From NCBI GenBank assembly GCA_964569425.1, contig CAZMVD010000005.1, forward strand, positions 20,566 through 84,565: a DNA stretch of 64,000 nucleotides, given 5' to 3'. The DNA is from JACQXM01 sp964569425. Lineage in GTDB: Bacteria > Planctomycetota > Phycisphaerae > UBA1845. The notes under the pieces were generated by a model. It had not been told where the DNA came from and searched no databases. It saw nothing but the letters and a program-made list of their open reading frames with translations. Shown here in pieces: positions 43,272 to 53,111 of the stretch. Each line of letters begins with the position of its first letter. Within the stretch, counting starts at the first letter, position 1. Made by a program: the position numbers and the translations under genes.

Positions 43272-44390
43272 TTACGAATGGTCGAACTCACTGATGCACT
43301 CGGCGACGTACGTAATGTCCTGCTCTTCGAGCATGGGGTGACAGGGCAAGGACAGTACGCGGGCGCAGGCGGACTCGGTCACTGGCAGCGCGCCGGCCTT
43401 GTATCCCAGATCGGCGAAACAGCGCTGGCGGTGCAGCGGCACGGGATAGTAAATGCCGGTGGTGATGCCGCGGGCCTTGAGGAATGCGGCCAACTCGTCG
43501 CGGCGGTCGCTCAGGATAGTGTACTGGTGGTACACGTGGGTACGGTCCGGGGCGGCGTAGGGGGTGACGACGTTCGCCTGGCGCAGCAGGGCGTCGTAAC
43601 GGGCGGCGTTGGCCTGGCGGCGGCGGGTGAACTCATCGAGCTGTGCGAGTTTGACGAGCAGGATGGCGGCTTTCAGGGTGTCCAACCGGAAGTTGCCGCC
43701 GATGCGTTCGTGGACGTAGCGCTGCGATTCGCCGTGGACGCGGAGCCGGCGGACGGTTTGTGCCAATTCATTGTCACTGGTGAGGACCATGCCGCCTTCG
43801 CCGAAGCCGCCGAGGTTCTTGGTGGGGTAGAACGACAGGCATGCCAGGTCGCCGAGCGTGCAGGCGGGGCGGCTCTGATAGGTGGCGCCAATGGCCTGGG
43901 CGGCGTCTTCTATGATTCTAAGGTCGAGACGGCGGGCGAGGGCGCACAGCGGTTCCATGTCGGCGCACTGGCCGTAGAGGTGGACAGGCATGACGGCGCG
44001 GGTGCGCGGGGTAATGATCGCTTCGACGGAGCGGGGGTCGAGGTTGAAGGTGCGCGGATCGATATCCGCAAAGACCGGTTTGGCGCCGACGCGCGCCACG
44101 CAGCCGGCCGTCGCGAAAAACGTGAAAGCCGGGACAATGACCTCGTCCCCGGGGCCGATTTCCAGCGCCATCAATGCCAGGAGGATAGCATCGGTCCCGC
44201 TGCTGACGGCGATAGCGTGGGGCGCGGTGAGGCGGCGGGCGAGGGCGTGTTCGAGTTCCGCGACCGCAGGGCCGTTGATGAACTGCTGGCTTTCGAGGAC
44301 GCCATCGACGGCGGCCTGGACCGCCTCGCGAAACAGGCGGTACTCGGCGTGGAGGTCGAGCATGGCTACCTGGCGAAGTTGTGCGTTCAT
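43272..44390 (-). CDS. DegT/DnrJ/EryC1-type sugar aminotransferase
   Basis: PLP enzyme of 372 residues. Key segments are AVSSGTDAILLALMAL (cofactor binding), IIEDAAQAIGA, and FYPTKNLGGFGEGG with the PLP lysine near 188. It aminates a keto-sugar such as a UDP-4-keto sugar. ATG 44390 (MNAQLRQV) was chosen because the longer frame from 44459 adds an unrelated N-terminus. It belongs to the exopolysaccharide locus with the decarboxylase. The exact sugar is unknown. Confidence 0.9.
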   Translation of the reverse strand: MNAQLRQVAMLDLHAEYRLFREAVQAAVDGVLESQQFINGPAVAELEHALARRLTAPHAIAVSSGTDAILLALMALEIGPGDEVIVPAFTFFATAGCVARVGAKPVFADIDPRTFNLDPRSVEAIITPRTRAVMPVHLYGQCADMEPLCALARRLDLRIIEDAAQAIGATYQSRPACTLGDLACLSFYPTKNLGGFGEGGMVLTSDNELAQTVRRLRVHGESQRYVHERIGGNFRLDTLKAAILLVKLAQLDEFTRRRQANAARYDALLRQANVVTPYAAPDRTHVYHQYTILSDRRDELAAFLKARGITTGIYYPVPLHRQRCFADLGYKAGALPVTESACARVLSLPCHPMLEEQDITYVAECISEFDHS

Positions 44391-44465
44391 GCGTGATGTA
44401 CTGCTTTCAACCCGCTGACCGACAGGCCGCAGGGGTTTCCACGGGGGCTCCCGAAACAATCAGGC

Positions 44466-44494
44466 GACCGGCTGGAAAGCCGGTCCCACAGCGC
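44466..44494. repeat. Dispersed palindromic repeat, copy 3
   Basis: gaccggctggaaagccggtc followed by ccacagcgc. Same family as the copies at 4548-4575 and 30906-30933. It lies in the gap between the DegT gene start and the Wzc-type gene end (44391-44568). Confidence 0.65.
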
Positions 44495-44568
44495 GCCGAT
44501 TCGGTCGTGTGGCAGGCCAAGAAGCCGCTCTTGAATCGCAGCATACATGGCGCGCACCAGGACGCACC

Positions 44569-46815
44569 CTAGGCCGAGGGCGGGCGGGGGTCGTGCGGTG
44601 GCAGCGCCTGGACGGAACCGCCCGCGCCATCTTCGGTCTGGTAATCATAATAGGCCCGGAACTGCTCGCGAAAGTAGCCGCCGCGGGTGACCTGGGCGGC
44701 GTTGAGCACCGCGCCGAACAGGTGGGCCCCCACGTTGGTGAGCATGCCGCAGGCGCGCTTGGCCACGCCGCGCGAGTTTTCTCGGGCTCGAACGACGAGC
44801 ACCACGCCATCCACCAGCGACGATGCCACCAGCGCGTCACTGGCGAGAAGGACCGGGGCGATATCGATGACCACCTGGTCGTATTTTTCGGCCGCTTCGC
44901 GAAAAAGCCGACGGCAAACGTCGTTGCCGAGCAACTCCGCGGGATTGGGCGGCATGGGGCCGGCGCGAAGGACGTTCAGCGCCGGCAGGTTGGTGGGGGT
45001 AGTCAACTCCGCAAGCGTTCCCTCGCCGATGAGCAGGTTGCTCAGCCCCTTGGCGCCGGGGCCGGGAAAGAGCCGCTGCAATTGCGGGCGGCGGAAGTTG
45101 GCGTCGATCAGCAGGACGCGCCGTCCACCCTGGGCGAGTGCCCAGGCGAGGTTGCAGGCAACGGTGGTCTTGCCGTCGCCCGGCTGCGGACTGGTGATGA
45201 GGACCAGCCGCTGGCTCTCCGCGGGCGCCGCGAATTGCAGGCTGGTGCGAATGCGGCGGAACGCCTCGGCGACCATGGAGCGCGGCGCGTCTCGAACCGC
45301 GGTCTCGACCTGTTCGATGGGCACTTCCTCGTCGTCGGTATCGGGTACGGCGCCCAGCAGAGCGACGTCAAGGTGCCGGACAACGTCCTGCGAGGTGCGC
45401 AGCGACTTGTCGAGCAGTTCGACGGCGAGCCCGATGCTGACGCTGAGGGCGAGGGCGAGAAACACGCCCAGCGGCAGCAGGAGCAGGTTGGGACTGCTCA
45501 GTTCCAACGGCTCAATCGCGGGCTGAACGATATTGACGCGCACCGCCGTCTGCTGGCGAATGACTCGGCTGCGATCTTTGATGTAGTCTGCAAGTCGTTG
45601 CTTGTAGGCCAGGTCCAATTCGATTTCGGCGGCGAGGTTCTGATAATTGAACAGCAGGAGGTCCTGGTCCTGGAGTTCCGCCTCGGCGCGGGCGAGGTTT
45701 TCCTGGGCCAGAAACAGGGCGTGCTGAGAATTGGCATAGGCGGTATTGACCGCCTCGCGGTTGTTGTTGCGAAGCTGCTGGAGCTTCTCGGTGCGGAGCG
45801 CCGTGAGTTTGTCCAGGCCCGCGCCGAGCTGGCTGTTCAACTGTTTGACCACTCGGTGCTCGGGTCCGAAGACCTTCTGATCGGCGGCCAGCTGCTGCTC
45901 GAGCAGGAACACGGCGCGGGCGAGTTCGGCGACCTGCGGATCCTGTTCCACCAGCGCGCGATCCTCGGCGGTAACCGCGACGTTGGGATCGCTGTAGATC
46001 TCGCGGAATTTTTCGAGCTGCGCCAGTTCCAGAGTCAACTGCGCCACCTGCTGGCCGTATTGGGTGACCTGCTGGGCGGTGATGTTGTTGACCGGGTTCT
46101 GGCTGGCGCCGGCGGGGAGCCGCGCGGCGAGGCGCTTGAGTTCATTGCGCTTCGATTCGATGAGCAGGTCGAGGTCCTTCTCTTCCTTGCGGGCGTCCTC
46201 GAGGGCGCGGGCGGCGAAGTCCTCCGCGGAGCGACGGCGGACGGAGTCGTACCAGAGGCGGACCACTTCGTTTACGATCACCGCGGGGTCGGAGCGCTGG
46301 CGGCACTCCATGGAGACGCGCAGCAGGTTGGAACCGCGGATCGGCGAAGCGCCGAGTTGTTCGGTCAGCGCGAGGAGCGGGTTCTTGTTCTCCAGTGAAC
46401 GAAACCAGTGCGTTTCCCGGACGGCGTTGACCTTCAGGGCCTCACCCAGGATGGTGGGGCTCTTGAGAATGAGTGCCTGGGTGAGAACGAACCGCTCATA
46501 CTCTTCCTGGCGGAGGCGGGTCTGCTCGAGGGCCAGTTCCGCTTCCGGAATGTTCGAGATGCACTCGACCTGGCATTCGGCACGGTACCCCGGAAAGTAG
46601 GTGCGCCAGGCGATGAAGCCGCCCACGACGATGGCGGAAAACAGGACAAAAAGCACCACGATGAGGAGCGTGCGCCGCCGCAGCATGGCGTAGATTTCGG
46701 AGGCGGTGGGCGCGCTTCCCCCACTGCCGCCGGCACCGGTGGGCACCGCGGGAAGCATGATCCGTTCGGGCATGGTCGAAGGCAAGGTGCTCATACTGAT
46801 CGCGGCATACTCCAT
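44569..46815 (-). CDS. Wzc-type polysaccharide co-polymerase and tyrosine autokinase
   Basis: Inner-membrane protein of 748 residues that controls chain length and export of exopolysaccharide. An N-terminal membrane helix (about 50-70), a large periplasmic coiled-coil domain (about 75-440), a second helix (LLLLPLGVFLALALSVSIGLAV, about 445) and a cytoplasmic kinase domain follow. Walker A is SPQPGDGKTTVAC, Walker A' is VLLIDANFRRP and Walker B is VVIDIAPVL. The C-terminus has a few tyrosines (YYDY) but no long Tyr cluster. Gene order (export lipoprotein, exosortase, this protein) is a Wzx/Wzy-type exopolysaccharide layout. The start has no good ribosome site. Confidence 0.9.
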   Translation of the reverse strand: MEYAAISMSTLPSTMPERIMLPAVPTGAGGSGGSAPTASEIYAMLRRRTLLIVVLFVLFSAIVVGGFIAWRTYFPGYRAECQVECISNIPEAELALEQTRLRQEEYERFVLTQALILKSPTILGEALKVNAVRETHWFRSLENKNPLLALTEQLGASPIRGSNLLRVSMECRQRSDPAVIVNEVVRLWYDSVRRRSAEDFAARALEDARKEEKDLDLLIESKRNELKRLAARLPAGASQNPVNNITAQQVTQYGQQVAQLTLELAQLEKFREIYSDPNVAVTAEDRALVEQDPQVAELARAVFLLEQQLAADQKVFGPEHRVVKQLNSQLGAGLDKLTALRTEKLQQLRNNNREAVNTAYANSQHALFLAQENLARAEAELQDQDLLLFNYQNLAAEIELDLAYKQRLADYIKDRSRVIRQQTAVRVNIVQPAIEPLELSSPNLLLLPLGVFLALALSVSIGLAVELLDKSLRTSQDVVRHLDVALLGAVPDTDDEEVPIEQVETAVRDAPRSMVAEAFRRIRTSLQFAAPAESQRLVLITSPQPGDGKTTVACNLAWALAQGGRRVLLIDANFRRPQLQRLFPGPGAKGLSNLLIGEGTLAELTTPTNLPALNVLRAGPMPPNPAELLGNDVCRRLFREAAEKYDQVVIDIAPVLLASDALVASSLVDGVVLVVRARENSRGVAKRACGMLTNVGAHLFGAVLNAAQVTRGGYFREQFRAYYDYQTEDGAGGSVQALPPHDPRPPSA

Positions 46816-46899
46816 CCCGGGCGCGTCGGCGGCCGATTCCGATTCACTCTCATGCCGGCAAACCTCGCGTATCGCAAACGCGCATATGGCCTCGGCGCC

Positions 46900-47826
46900 T
46901 CAGGCCGCGAGGTCTTCCGTTTCCTCGATGAACAGGCGGCTCAGTACCCGTCCGATGAGGAAATAACAACCCAGCGCCACCGCCAGCATGGCAATGCCCA
47001 ACAGGGCGTGGGGGGTTCCCTTGGCCAGATCTTCGTGACCGTAAACGTACAGCAGCCCGGTCACCGTTACACGAATCGTGTTGCACAACAAGGCAATCGG
47101 CACACAGCTTAGCACCATGATCAGCCGCTGCCACGGGGGGCGTTCGCCGAGGTAGGCCATGGCCACGCCCAACGTCACGAAGGCCATCATCAGCCGCATG
47201 CCGCTGCACGCCTCTTCCACGTTAAGCTGGCCGGGCGGGCGACCGGGCATGATGTAATCGATGACCACGGTCTGGGCTTCGGTGTACAGTCCGGAAGCGA
47301 ACAGCGGCATGATCGCCGCCGCCGCGGAGGAAGCAAACGCCTGCTGCGGCATGGTGAGGTTGACATAGACGCGGGTGGGCAGGGGGATGGCCAGCAGGAG
47401 AAAAGCGATGGGGAACCAGGCGATGCGCATGACCTCGAAGCCGCCCAGGAACAGGGTGACACCGAAAATGGCGCCCACCAGCGCGACGGCCTGGGGATAG
47501 CTCAACAACAGACGCCAGGCACATAGGAAATAGACGGCCAGCGAGAGGACGAGGATGACGGCGCCCCAGTAGTTGGCGCGAATTTGTGCGGCAAACAGGC
47601 GTTGCCGGTGGGTGTAGAGAAAATAGAGGCTGAACAGGGGAATCAGCCAGCCGTGCGACCAGTTGGGATCGACCATCCATCGTCGCCACAGGGCCTGGCG
47701 GATGGGGTCCCAGAAGACGAACGCCAGCAGGAGGGCGATGATCACGAGGCGAACGCGTGCCGCGGCGGGCAGGTACTCCGACCAGGTTCGAGGGGGCGCG
47801 TTGGGTGTCAACAAAGTGTCACTCAC
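46900..47826 (-). CDS. Exosortase (EpsH-like)
   Basis: Integral membrane protein of 308 residues with about eight helices, proposed to cut C-terminal PEP-CTERM-like signals from exported proteins. Catalytic triad candidates are C207 in NVEEACSGMRLM, R252 in CNTIRVTVTG and H273 in GTPHALLGI, matching exosortase conservation. GTG start 47826 has an AGGAG site. It lies between a Wza-type export gene and the Wzc-type kinase, the classic exosortase-polysaccharide locus. No PEP-CTERM substrate is visible in this window. Confidence 0.92.
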   Translation of the reverse strand: MSDTLLTPNAPPRTWSEYLPAAARVRLVIIALLLAFVFWDPIRQALWRRWMVDPNWSHGWLIPLFSLYFLYTHRQRLFAAQIRANYWGAVILVLSLAVYFLCAWRLLLSYPQAVALVGAIFGVTLFLGGFEVMRIAWFPIAFLLLAIPLPTRVYVNLTMPQQAFASSAAAAIMPLFASGLYTEAQTVVIDYIMPGRPPGQLNVEEACSGMRLMMAFVTLGVAMAYLGERPPWQRLIMVLSCVPIALLCNTIRVTVTGLLYVYGHEDLAKGTPHALLGIAMLAVALGCYFLIGRVLSRLFIEETEDLAA

Positions 47827-47835
47827 CGCGGGCTC

Positions 47836-49416
47836 CTAGGGGAAGAGACTGGGAAACCGGTTGGGCTGGTTGTGGGGGTTCTGGCGGACGGCGAACGAGT
47901 CAATATCCGCGTAGTTGCGCGCGTAGACGAAGCTGTACCCGACGTTGGAGGTGATGTTGGGCAGGGTCAAAGCGCGGATCTGCTGCAGGAACGGCGCAAA
48001 GGGGTGGGTGCCGACGTTGATGATATCGCTGCGTTTGATCAGAAAGTCCGGGTCCAGACCGGCAAAGATGCGGTCGAGATTCACCTGGATCATCTGTTCG
48101 CGCTGCCCCAGTCGGCGGTAAACGGTGCAGCGGTCGGGCCAGGCCAGCCCCGAAAGCCCGCCGGCTGCGGCAATGGCCGCTTTGAGCGTGATGGGCTCGG
48201 CATTGAAGGAGAAGGCGCCCACGCGATTGACCTGGCCCATGACGTAATAGAAGCCGATCTCGCCGGTGGAAATGCGAATCACATCGCCGGCGCGGACGAA
48301 GATGTTCCAGGCGGGATCGCCGGAGCGCAATGATTCGGCAGGGATGTGTATGACACGAAAGCTGGAGTCGCCGGCGAGGCGCGACCATTGGAACGCCGGG
48401 GCGGCGGTATCGAACGGGGGAGAATCGATGGTCGCCGTCGGCGGGGCAAACGCTTCGGCGCCCCGATACGCGGGGTTGGGGACGAATTCGTCATTGATGA
48501 AGATGTAGGGCTGGGACGGATCGGCCACAGTGGATTCGATGATGGCCGCGGCTTCGTCGGAAGGGGCCTGGTCCGGAGCTGGCTGCCTTGGCGGCCGGTC
48601 TTCGATGACGTCGAGCACGTCCTGGGCGGCGTCGTTGCCCGGCGGCGGCTGGCGCTCAGGTTCTGCGCGGTTCGGCTGGAGCGCGCCATTCATAGGTTGG
48701 GCGGCACTGTTTCCGGAAGGCTTCGCCGGTGCCGATCCCCACCCAGTCCCGTTGCCCGGTGCGAGCCAGGCTTCATCTTCGTCGAAGCGGAAAATAAACA
48801 CGTCGGAGACGAACTCGTTGAGGCCGCCGACCTGGTTGATGGCTTCGAGTATGCGAAGATCGGGGCGGCGGATGGGAAAAGTTCCCGCACGCAGCGGAGC
48901 GTTATTCGCAGCGCTGACGCCGACACCGAAAATAGAGTAGGTCGCCTTCTGCAGGAACAGCGGATTGACCGTGACTTCCGGGTCTACCAGGATGTCGCGC
49001 GACCGGAGCGTCTCCTTGACCGCTTCTTCAAACTCAGGAACCGAAATTCCCGCGGCCGGCACCCGGCCGACGACGGGCAGATTGACATACCCCGTTGATG
49101 CCACCTGAACCTGGCTCAGGTAAGGTACCTGACGTTGCCGCAACTCGTTGATTTCAACTTCGAGCGTGTCGCCGGCGGTCAGGGCATACTCGACGACGTG
49201 CAGCTTGAGATCCTCGGCAGAGGGGTAGTTGGCCCCGGGAATGCCGGGTGGGGTGTCTTCCAGCGTCAGCGAGGTGCGGATTTCGGTGGTGGAAGTGCGA
49301 TCGAACTTACCGAGCACGGTGGGATCGAGCCAGCCGTTCATGATCGAGTAGCAACCGGTCGACGCCAGCGCCGTGGCGGCCAGCGCGATCGTCAGGATTG
49401 ACTGAAGCGATTTCAT
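47836..49416 (-). CDS. Wza-type polysaccharide export lipoprotein
   Basis: Outer-membrane export protein of 526 residues. The signal sequence MKSLQSILTIALAATALASTGC ends in an ASTGC lipobox. The polysaccharide export domain follows (LTAGDTLEVEINELRQRQV, GYVNLPVVGRVPAAG). SLBB-type domains follow, with VFVRAGDVIRIS-like and VNRVGAFSF segments. A Pro/Ala-rich stretch of about 100 residues (around 240-330) interrupts the middle and is longer than usual. ATG 49416 was chosen over 49434. The exosortase starts ten bases downstream, so they are co-transcribed. Confidence 0.9.
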   Translation of the reverse strand: MKSLQSILTIALAATALASTGCYSIMNGWLDPTVLGKFDRTSTTEIRTSLTLEDTPPGIPGANYPSAEDLKLHVVEYALTAGDTLEVEINELRQRQVPYLSQVQVASTGYVNLPVVGRVPAAGISVPEFEEAVKETLRSRDILVDPEVTVNPLFLQKATYSIFGVGVSAANNAPLRAGTFPIRRPDLRILEAINQVGGLNEFVSDVFIFRFDEDEAWLAPGNGTGWGSAPAKPSGNSAAQPMNGALQPNRAEPERQPPPGNDAAQDVLDVIEDRPPRQPAPDQAPSDEAAAIIESTVADPSQPYIFINDEFVPNPAYRGAEAFAPPTATIDSPPFDTAAPAFQWSRLAGDSSFRVIHIPAESLRSGDPAWNIFVRAGDVIRISTGEIGFYYVMGQVNRVGAFSFNAEPITLKAAIAAAGGLSGLAWPDRCTVYRRLGQREQMIQVNLDRIFAGLDPDFLIKRSDIINVGTHPFAPFLQQIRALTLPNITSNVGYSFVYARNYADIDSFAVRQNPHNQPNRFPSLFP

Positions 49417-49678
49417 GCCGTGGCACCCACCCAAGATCGCCGCCCGCCGCTATTTCGGGCTCTCCGCTCGCGCGCCACACCGCACCCCCTTTGGAACGCA
49501 GGCTCGGATTCCAGCGAGAGCGCGCACCGCCATATTGTGCCGGCGCGGTGCGACCGCGACGGCATCATACACGCCCCCGGGAATCATCAATAGTTATCGG
49601 CACAAGATTCCGGTGCGGTTTAGGCATCGCGTCGTGATGCACGCGCGGCGGGCGCGGCTCTTACGCCATGGGCATCGT

Positions 49679-50434
49679 TCATGGTGAGGGGTCGCTCACG
49701 CGGGTGTAGCCTTCGGGAACGACCAGCCGGAAGGCATCCGGCCCCATGTTGGGGTTGACCTCTAGGTCGCTGACCACCCACCGAATGGTGCCGGGGACGC
49801 CCTGGTCATTGATGAACATTCGCTCCAGTTTTCTGGGAAGCAAGTCCTTTTTGGCGATGTGCCAGACGGCATCACCGCGTTCGTCGGCGTACTTGACGCG
49901 GATGACGTAACAATCCTCCCCGTGGATTTCCGCATCGTCCATGAAACCGAGGTGGCGGGCATTCAACTCGTCACCAAAGGGGTTGGGGTGCACGAAATAT
50001 TCGAGCCCGACGGCCTGAGCCATGAGTCCACGGCGCCCGCCGACGGCGGCATCCGCGCCGACATGAACTTTCCGGGTGTCGGGATTGATGACGTAGAACA
50101 AGCTGCCGTCCGACCCGCTGGAATACTCGATGGGAGCAGTTTCCTGTAAGCCGTGCGCCTTGACGTCGTAGCGGAAGACCCTGATTCCGGCGCTTTTGCC
50201 CTGGAGGATGACGCGGCCTTCCACCACGGGAGAGAAATTCACCATGTAACCGGTGGCATCGAACTTGCCGTGGTAGCGGACGGTGCGGATTCTTTTCAGC
50301 GCGGCATCGGCCTGGGTGAAGACCTCGCGGGGGTCGTTGATGGAAGCGGCGGGCGGTTGAGCCGCCAATGGGGGGGTGGTCAAGGCGATCGTAAGAAGCC
50401 AGACAGACCGTTGCACGGTGTAGCGTGTCAGCAT
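49679..50434 (-). CDS. LolA-like secreted protein (DUF2092-like)
   Basis: Secreted protein of 251 residues. A signal peptide (MLTRYTVQRSVWLLTIALTT then cleavage near AAQ) is followed by a beta-rich domain with features of LolA/LolB-type lipid carriers or DUF2092 proteins (VRYHGKFDATGYMVNF, GRVILQGKSAGIRVFRY, YVIRVKYADERGDAVWHI). It would act in the periplasm or envelope. AGGAG just before ATG 50434 supports the start. The exact role is not visible. Confidence 0.7.
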   Translation of the reverse strand: MLTRYTVQRSVWLLTIALTTPPLAAQPPAASINDPREVFTQADAALKRIRTVRYHGKFDATGYMVNFSPVVEGRVILQGKSAGIRVFRYDVKAHGLQETAPIEYSSGSDGSLFYVINPDTRKVHVGADAAVGGRRGLMAQAVGLEYFVHPNPFGDELNARHLGFMDDAEIHGEDCYVIRVKYADERGDAVWHIAKKDLLPRKLERMFINDQGVPGTIRWVVSDLEVNPNMGPDAFRLVVPEGYTRVSDPSP

Positions 50435-50520
50435 GGGTTGCTCCTTTCTCTCTAGTGCGTGCGGGATGCGGGCGGTTCGTTGCGCTCGCTCAAGCCCGCC
50501 GGTAAAGTGACGTTCATGTG

Positions 50521-52005
50521 TCACTCGCTTCGGCGGCGTTGCTCCAGTTGCTCTTCGATCAAACGGCCGACCAATGCGGGGTCGGCCTGGCCGCCGGACA
50601 GTTTCATGACCTGGCCGCGCAGGAAACCCGCGGCCGCCTTGGCTTTCCTGGGGTTGGCCAGTGCATCGGATACCGCCTGCTCGTTCTGGGCGAATGCCTG
50701 GGCCACCCAGGCGGCGGAAGCGGCGCTATCCTTCACCTGCACAAGGCCCCATTCCTGGGCCAGCTCGTGGGGAGGCTCGACGCGGGCGAGCATGACCTCG
50801 GCAAGCTGGTTGGCGGCGGTGCGGTTGACCGCCCCCTCGGACACCAATCGTGCGAGCTGGGCCATTCGTTCGGCGGAAATCCCCAGCTCGGGGACGGACA
50901 CGCTGCGATCGTTGGCCAGCTTGAGCCACACATTGACGAACTGTTTGGCGGCCACTTCGGCGGGCGCCTGTGCAGCTTGCACGGCCTCGAACAGATCGGC
51001 GGTTTCCCGATGGGCGATGATCGTCTCTGCGTCCTTTGCCGACAACCCCCACGTCGCGACGAACCGCGCCTGCCGCTGTCGGGGCAGCTCGGGCAGGCGG
51101 TCGCGGAGTCGGGTGATTTCCTGTTCGTTCAGCTCGACCGGGACCAGGTCGGGGTCGGGGAAATATCGGTAATCGTGTGCGGCCTCTTTGCCACGTTGGA
51201 ATTCGGTGACGCCGCGTTCGTCGTTCCATCCGCGGTTTTCGTTGGGGGCGCGTCCGAGGACGTAATCCGGATTGGTACGCCAGGCGGCCAGCTGCCGCTC
51301 CGCTTCAAAGGCGATGGCGCCGCGAACCGAACGGAAGCTGTTGAGATTCTTGATTTCCGCAATGGGCGTGCGCACCGTGGCGGCGCCGGCGTGGATTTCG
51401 AGGTTGACGTTGGGCTCGAAGCGCATCTGGCCCTTCTTCATGTTGCCCTCGCTGACGCCCAGGTAGGTCACCAGTCGCTGCAATTCGGTGCAGAAAGCGT
51501 AGGCTTCCTCGGGCGAGGCGATGTCGGGTTCGGTCACGATTTCCAGGAGCGGGGTGCCCGCGCGGTTCAGGTCGACGAGGGTACCGAAGTGCGCGTCGTG
51601 GATGTTCTTCCCGGCGTCTTCTTCCAGATGGGCGCGGCGAATGCGCACGGACTTTTCGGCGCCGTCCACCGCGAAGTCGAATCGACCGGCGGCGGCCAGC
51701 GGCAGATCGTACTGACTGATCTGGTAGTTCTTGGGCATGTCGGGGTAATAATAGCTCTTGCGGTCCCACTTGGTGAACGGCGCGAGGCGGCACTGGAGCG
51801 CGAGCCCGGTGAGATGGGCGAGTTCCAGGGCGCGGCGGTTCATAACCGGCAACGCACCCGGATGCCCCAGGCAGACGGCGCAGGTGCACGAATTCGGCAG
51901 CGCCTCGAACTGAACGGGGCAGTCGCAAAAGAGCTTGGTGTTCGTCTGGAGCTGAACGTGAATTTCCAGTCCAACGATCAATCTGGCGCAAGGGTCCGTG
52001 GTCAT
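50521..52005 (-). CDS. gatB: Aspartyl/glutamyl-tRNA amidotransferase subunit B
   Basis: Subunit B (494 residues) of the GatCAB complex that amidates misacylated Asp-tRNA(Asn) or Glu-tRNA(Gln). The N-terminus has VGLEIHVQLQTNTKLFCDC and CTCAVCLGHPGALPVMN with the zinc cysteines, and the C-terminal tail has the helical YqeY-like domain. The full conserved segment KSYYYPDMPKNYQISQYDLP is present. gatA and gatC are not next to it. ATG 52005 is in-frame and has the right N-terminal length. Confidence 0.97.
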   Translation of the reverse strand: MTTDPCARLIVGLEIHVQLQTNTKLFCDCPVQFEALPNSCTCAVCLGHPGALPVMNRRALELAHLTGLALQCRLAPFTKWDRKSYYYPDMPKNYQISQYDLPLAAAGRFDFAVDGAEKSVRIRRAHLEEDAGKNIHDAHFGTLVDLNRAGTPLLEIVTEPDIASPEEAYAFCTELQRLVTYLGVSEGNMKKGQMRFEPNVNLEIHAGAATVRTPIAEIKNLNSFRSVRGAIAFEAERQLAAWRTNPDYVLGRAPNENRGWNDERGVTEFQRGKEAAHDYRYFPDPDLVPVELNEQEITRLRDRLPELPRQRQARFVATWGLSAKDAETIIAHRETADLFEAVQAAQAPAEVAAKQFVNVWLKLANDRSVSVPELGISAERMAQLARLVSEGAVNRTAANQLAEVMLARVEPPHELAQEWGLVQVKDSAASAAWVAQAFAQNEQAVSDALANPRKAKAAAGFLRGQVMKLSGGQADPALVGRLIEEQLEQRRRSE

Positions 52006-52119
52006 GATCAGTCGGTGATGCCCCCATCGTGGCCCGGAGGGCGCACCACGGCGGTGTACGGACTTGCCGGACCCACCGCGTCATCGCTGCCGCGGCGATG
52101 CGCTTCCGGCACTGAACCG

Positions 52120-52875
52120 CTACGATCGGCTGGCGATGGCCGCGGCCAGCGGGTTCACGAAATGCGGCACTACCTTGTACGTCGCCAACTCGTTGGCGAT
52201 TTCGTACAACGAATTGAGGCCATCGGCAAGTGACTTGGGCGGGTCCACGCCCCAATATTTGCGTACCGAAAGCAAGACGCTGATGGGCTGGGGCATATAA
52301 CCTTCGCCACGGACCTCAAATGTGGTGGTCCGCGAGCGGACCTCGACGTAAGCCTGCAAGTCACATTCCGGAGTGAGGGCGATTCCGAAGTAGGGTTGGG
52401 CGTCGATGATGTGCGCGGCGCGCTCTGCGAACAGGAAACCGGCGCCGCTGTGCTCGCCGAGCAGGGTTTCGGCTACCAGTTGATCGTGGTTTCCGCGGTA
52501 ATGGAGATCGAAACTAAAGACGACTTCCAGATGGTCGTAGTCGAGTTCGCTGAAGGTGAGGTGATACGGCGCCTGGGTGAAGACGAACTCACTGAATTGG
52601 CGGAAATCTTCGATGGAGGAGGGTACGTGGGCGCCGATGCGCAGGCTTCGCGGATCGACGCGAACCGTACGGCGGCTGCCTTGTTCGTCCGCACCTTCCT
52701 CGAGCAACACGCCGCCATCGTCACGCCGGCGCATCTTGTTCAGGCGAGGATACTCCCGGCGAAGGCGATCAAAGAAATGAAGCAGTGCCTCGCGCTGGGG
52801 AGACAGTTCGAGCTTCAGGTACAGCCGGCTGCTCGCGGTGAACTCGTCGCACACCGCACCGATGCCGTCGTTCAT
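52120..52875 (-). CDS. Conserved hypothetical protein
   Basis: Protein of 251 residues without a recognised domain. It looks cytoplasmic: no signal peptide or membrane helix. It contains Arg/Glu-rich helices near 35-55 (LRREYPRLNKMRRRDD) and beta-type segments later (SELDYDHLEVVFSFDLHYRGN). An AGGA ribosome site lies before ATG 52875, and a good promoter is at 52921-52949. It seems to be a single transcription unit; the longer frame to 53031 is not needed. Confidence 0.75.
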   Translation of the reverse strand: MNDGIGAVCDEFTASSRLYLKLELSPQREALLHFFDRLRREYPRLNKMRRRDDGGVLLEEGADEQGSRRTVRVDPRSLRIGAHVPSSIEDFRQFSEFVFTQAPYHLTFSELDYDHLEVVFSFDLHYRGNHDQLVAETLLGEHSGAGFLFAERAAHIIDAQPYFGIALTPECDLQAYVEVRSRTTTFEVRGEGYMPQPISVLLSVRKYWGVDPPKSLADGLNSLYEIANELATYKVVPHFVNPLAAAIASRS

Positions 52876-52920
52876 GCAAGTCCTCCGCTTGCCCGGACGT
52901 GAAAGGTCCCGGATATGCCT

Positions 52921-52949
52921 ATTATTGGAAGTTCCGCCGGAAATATCAA
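52921..52949 (-). promoter_or_regulatory. Candidate sigma70 promoter for conserved hypothetical gene
   Basis: On the minus strand, TTGATA (52949-52944) and AATAAT (52926-52921) are 17 bases apart, each at five of six positions. ATG 52875 lies about 45 bases downstream. It is the best-looking promoter in the window by consensus fit. Confidence 0.6.
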
Positions 52950-53111
52950 GTGAAATCTTGCCGCGTAGTGCCAATGGGTTGTGGCAATGGCCGGGGTTGG
53001 TCCTACATATAGGGGGTTCTTGCCAATTCACATGCTCCGAACGCCCGTTTCCTGCCGCCAGGTTCCGATCGTGCGTTTGGTCACTTGGTGGTTGCCGATT
53101 ACAAATGCGCT

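Noticed and set aside
44509..46398. Plus-strand open frame of 629 codons opposite the Wzc-type gene
   Set aside because: It is a shadow of a well-conserved kinase gene on the other strand; GC-rich codon bias alone makes long antisense frames.
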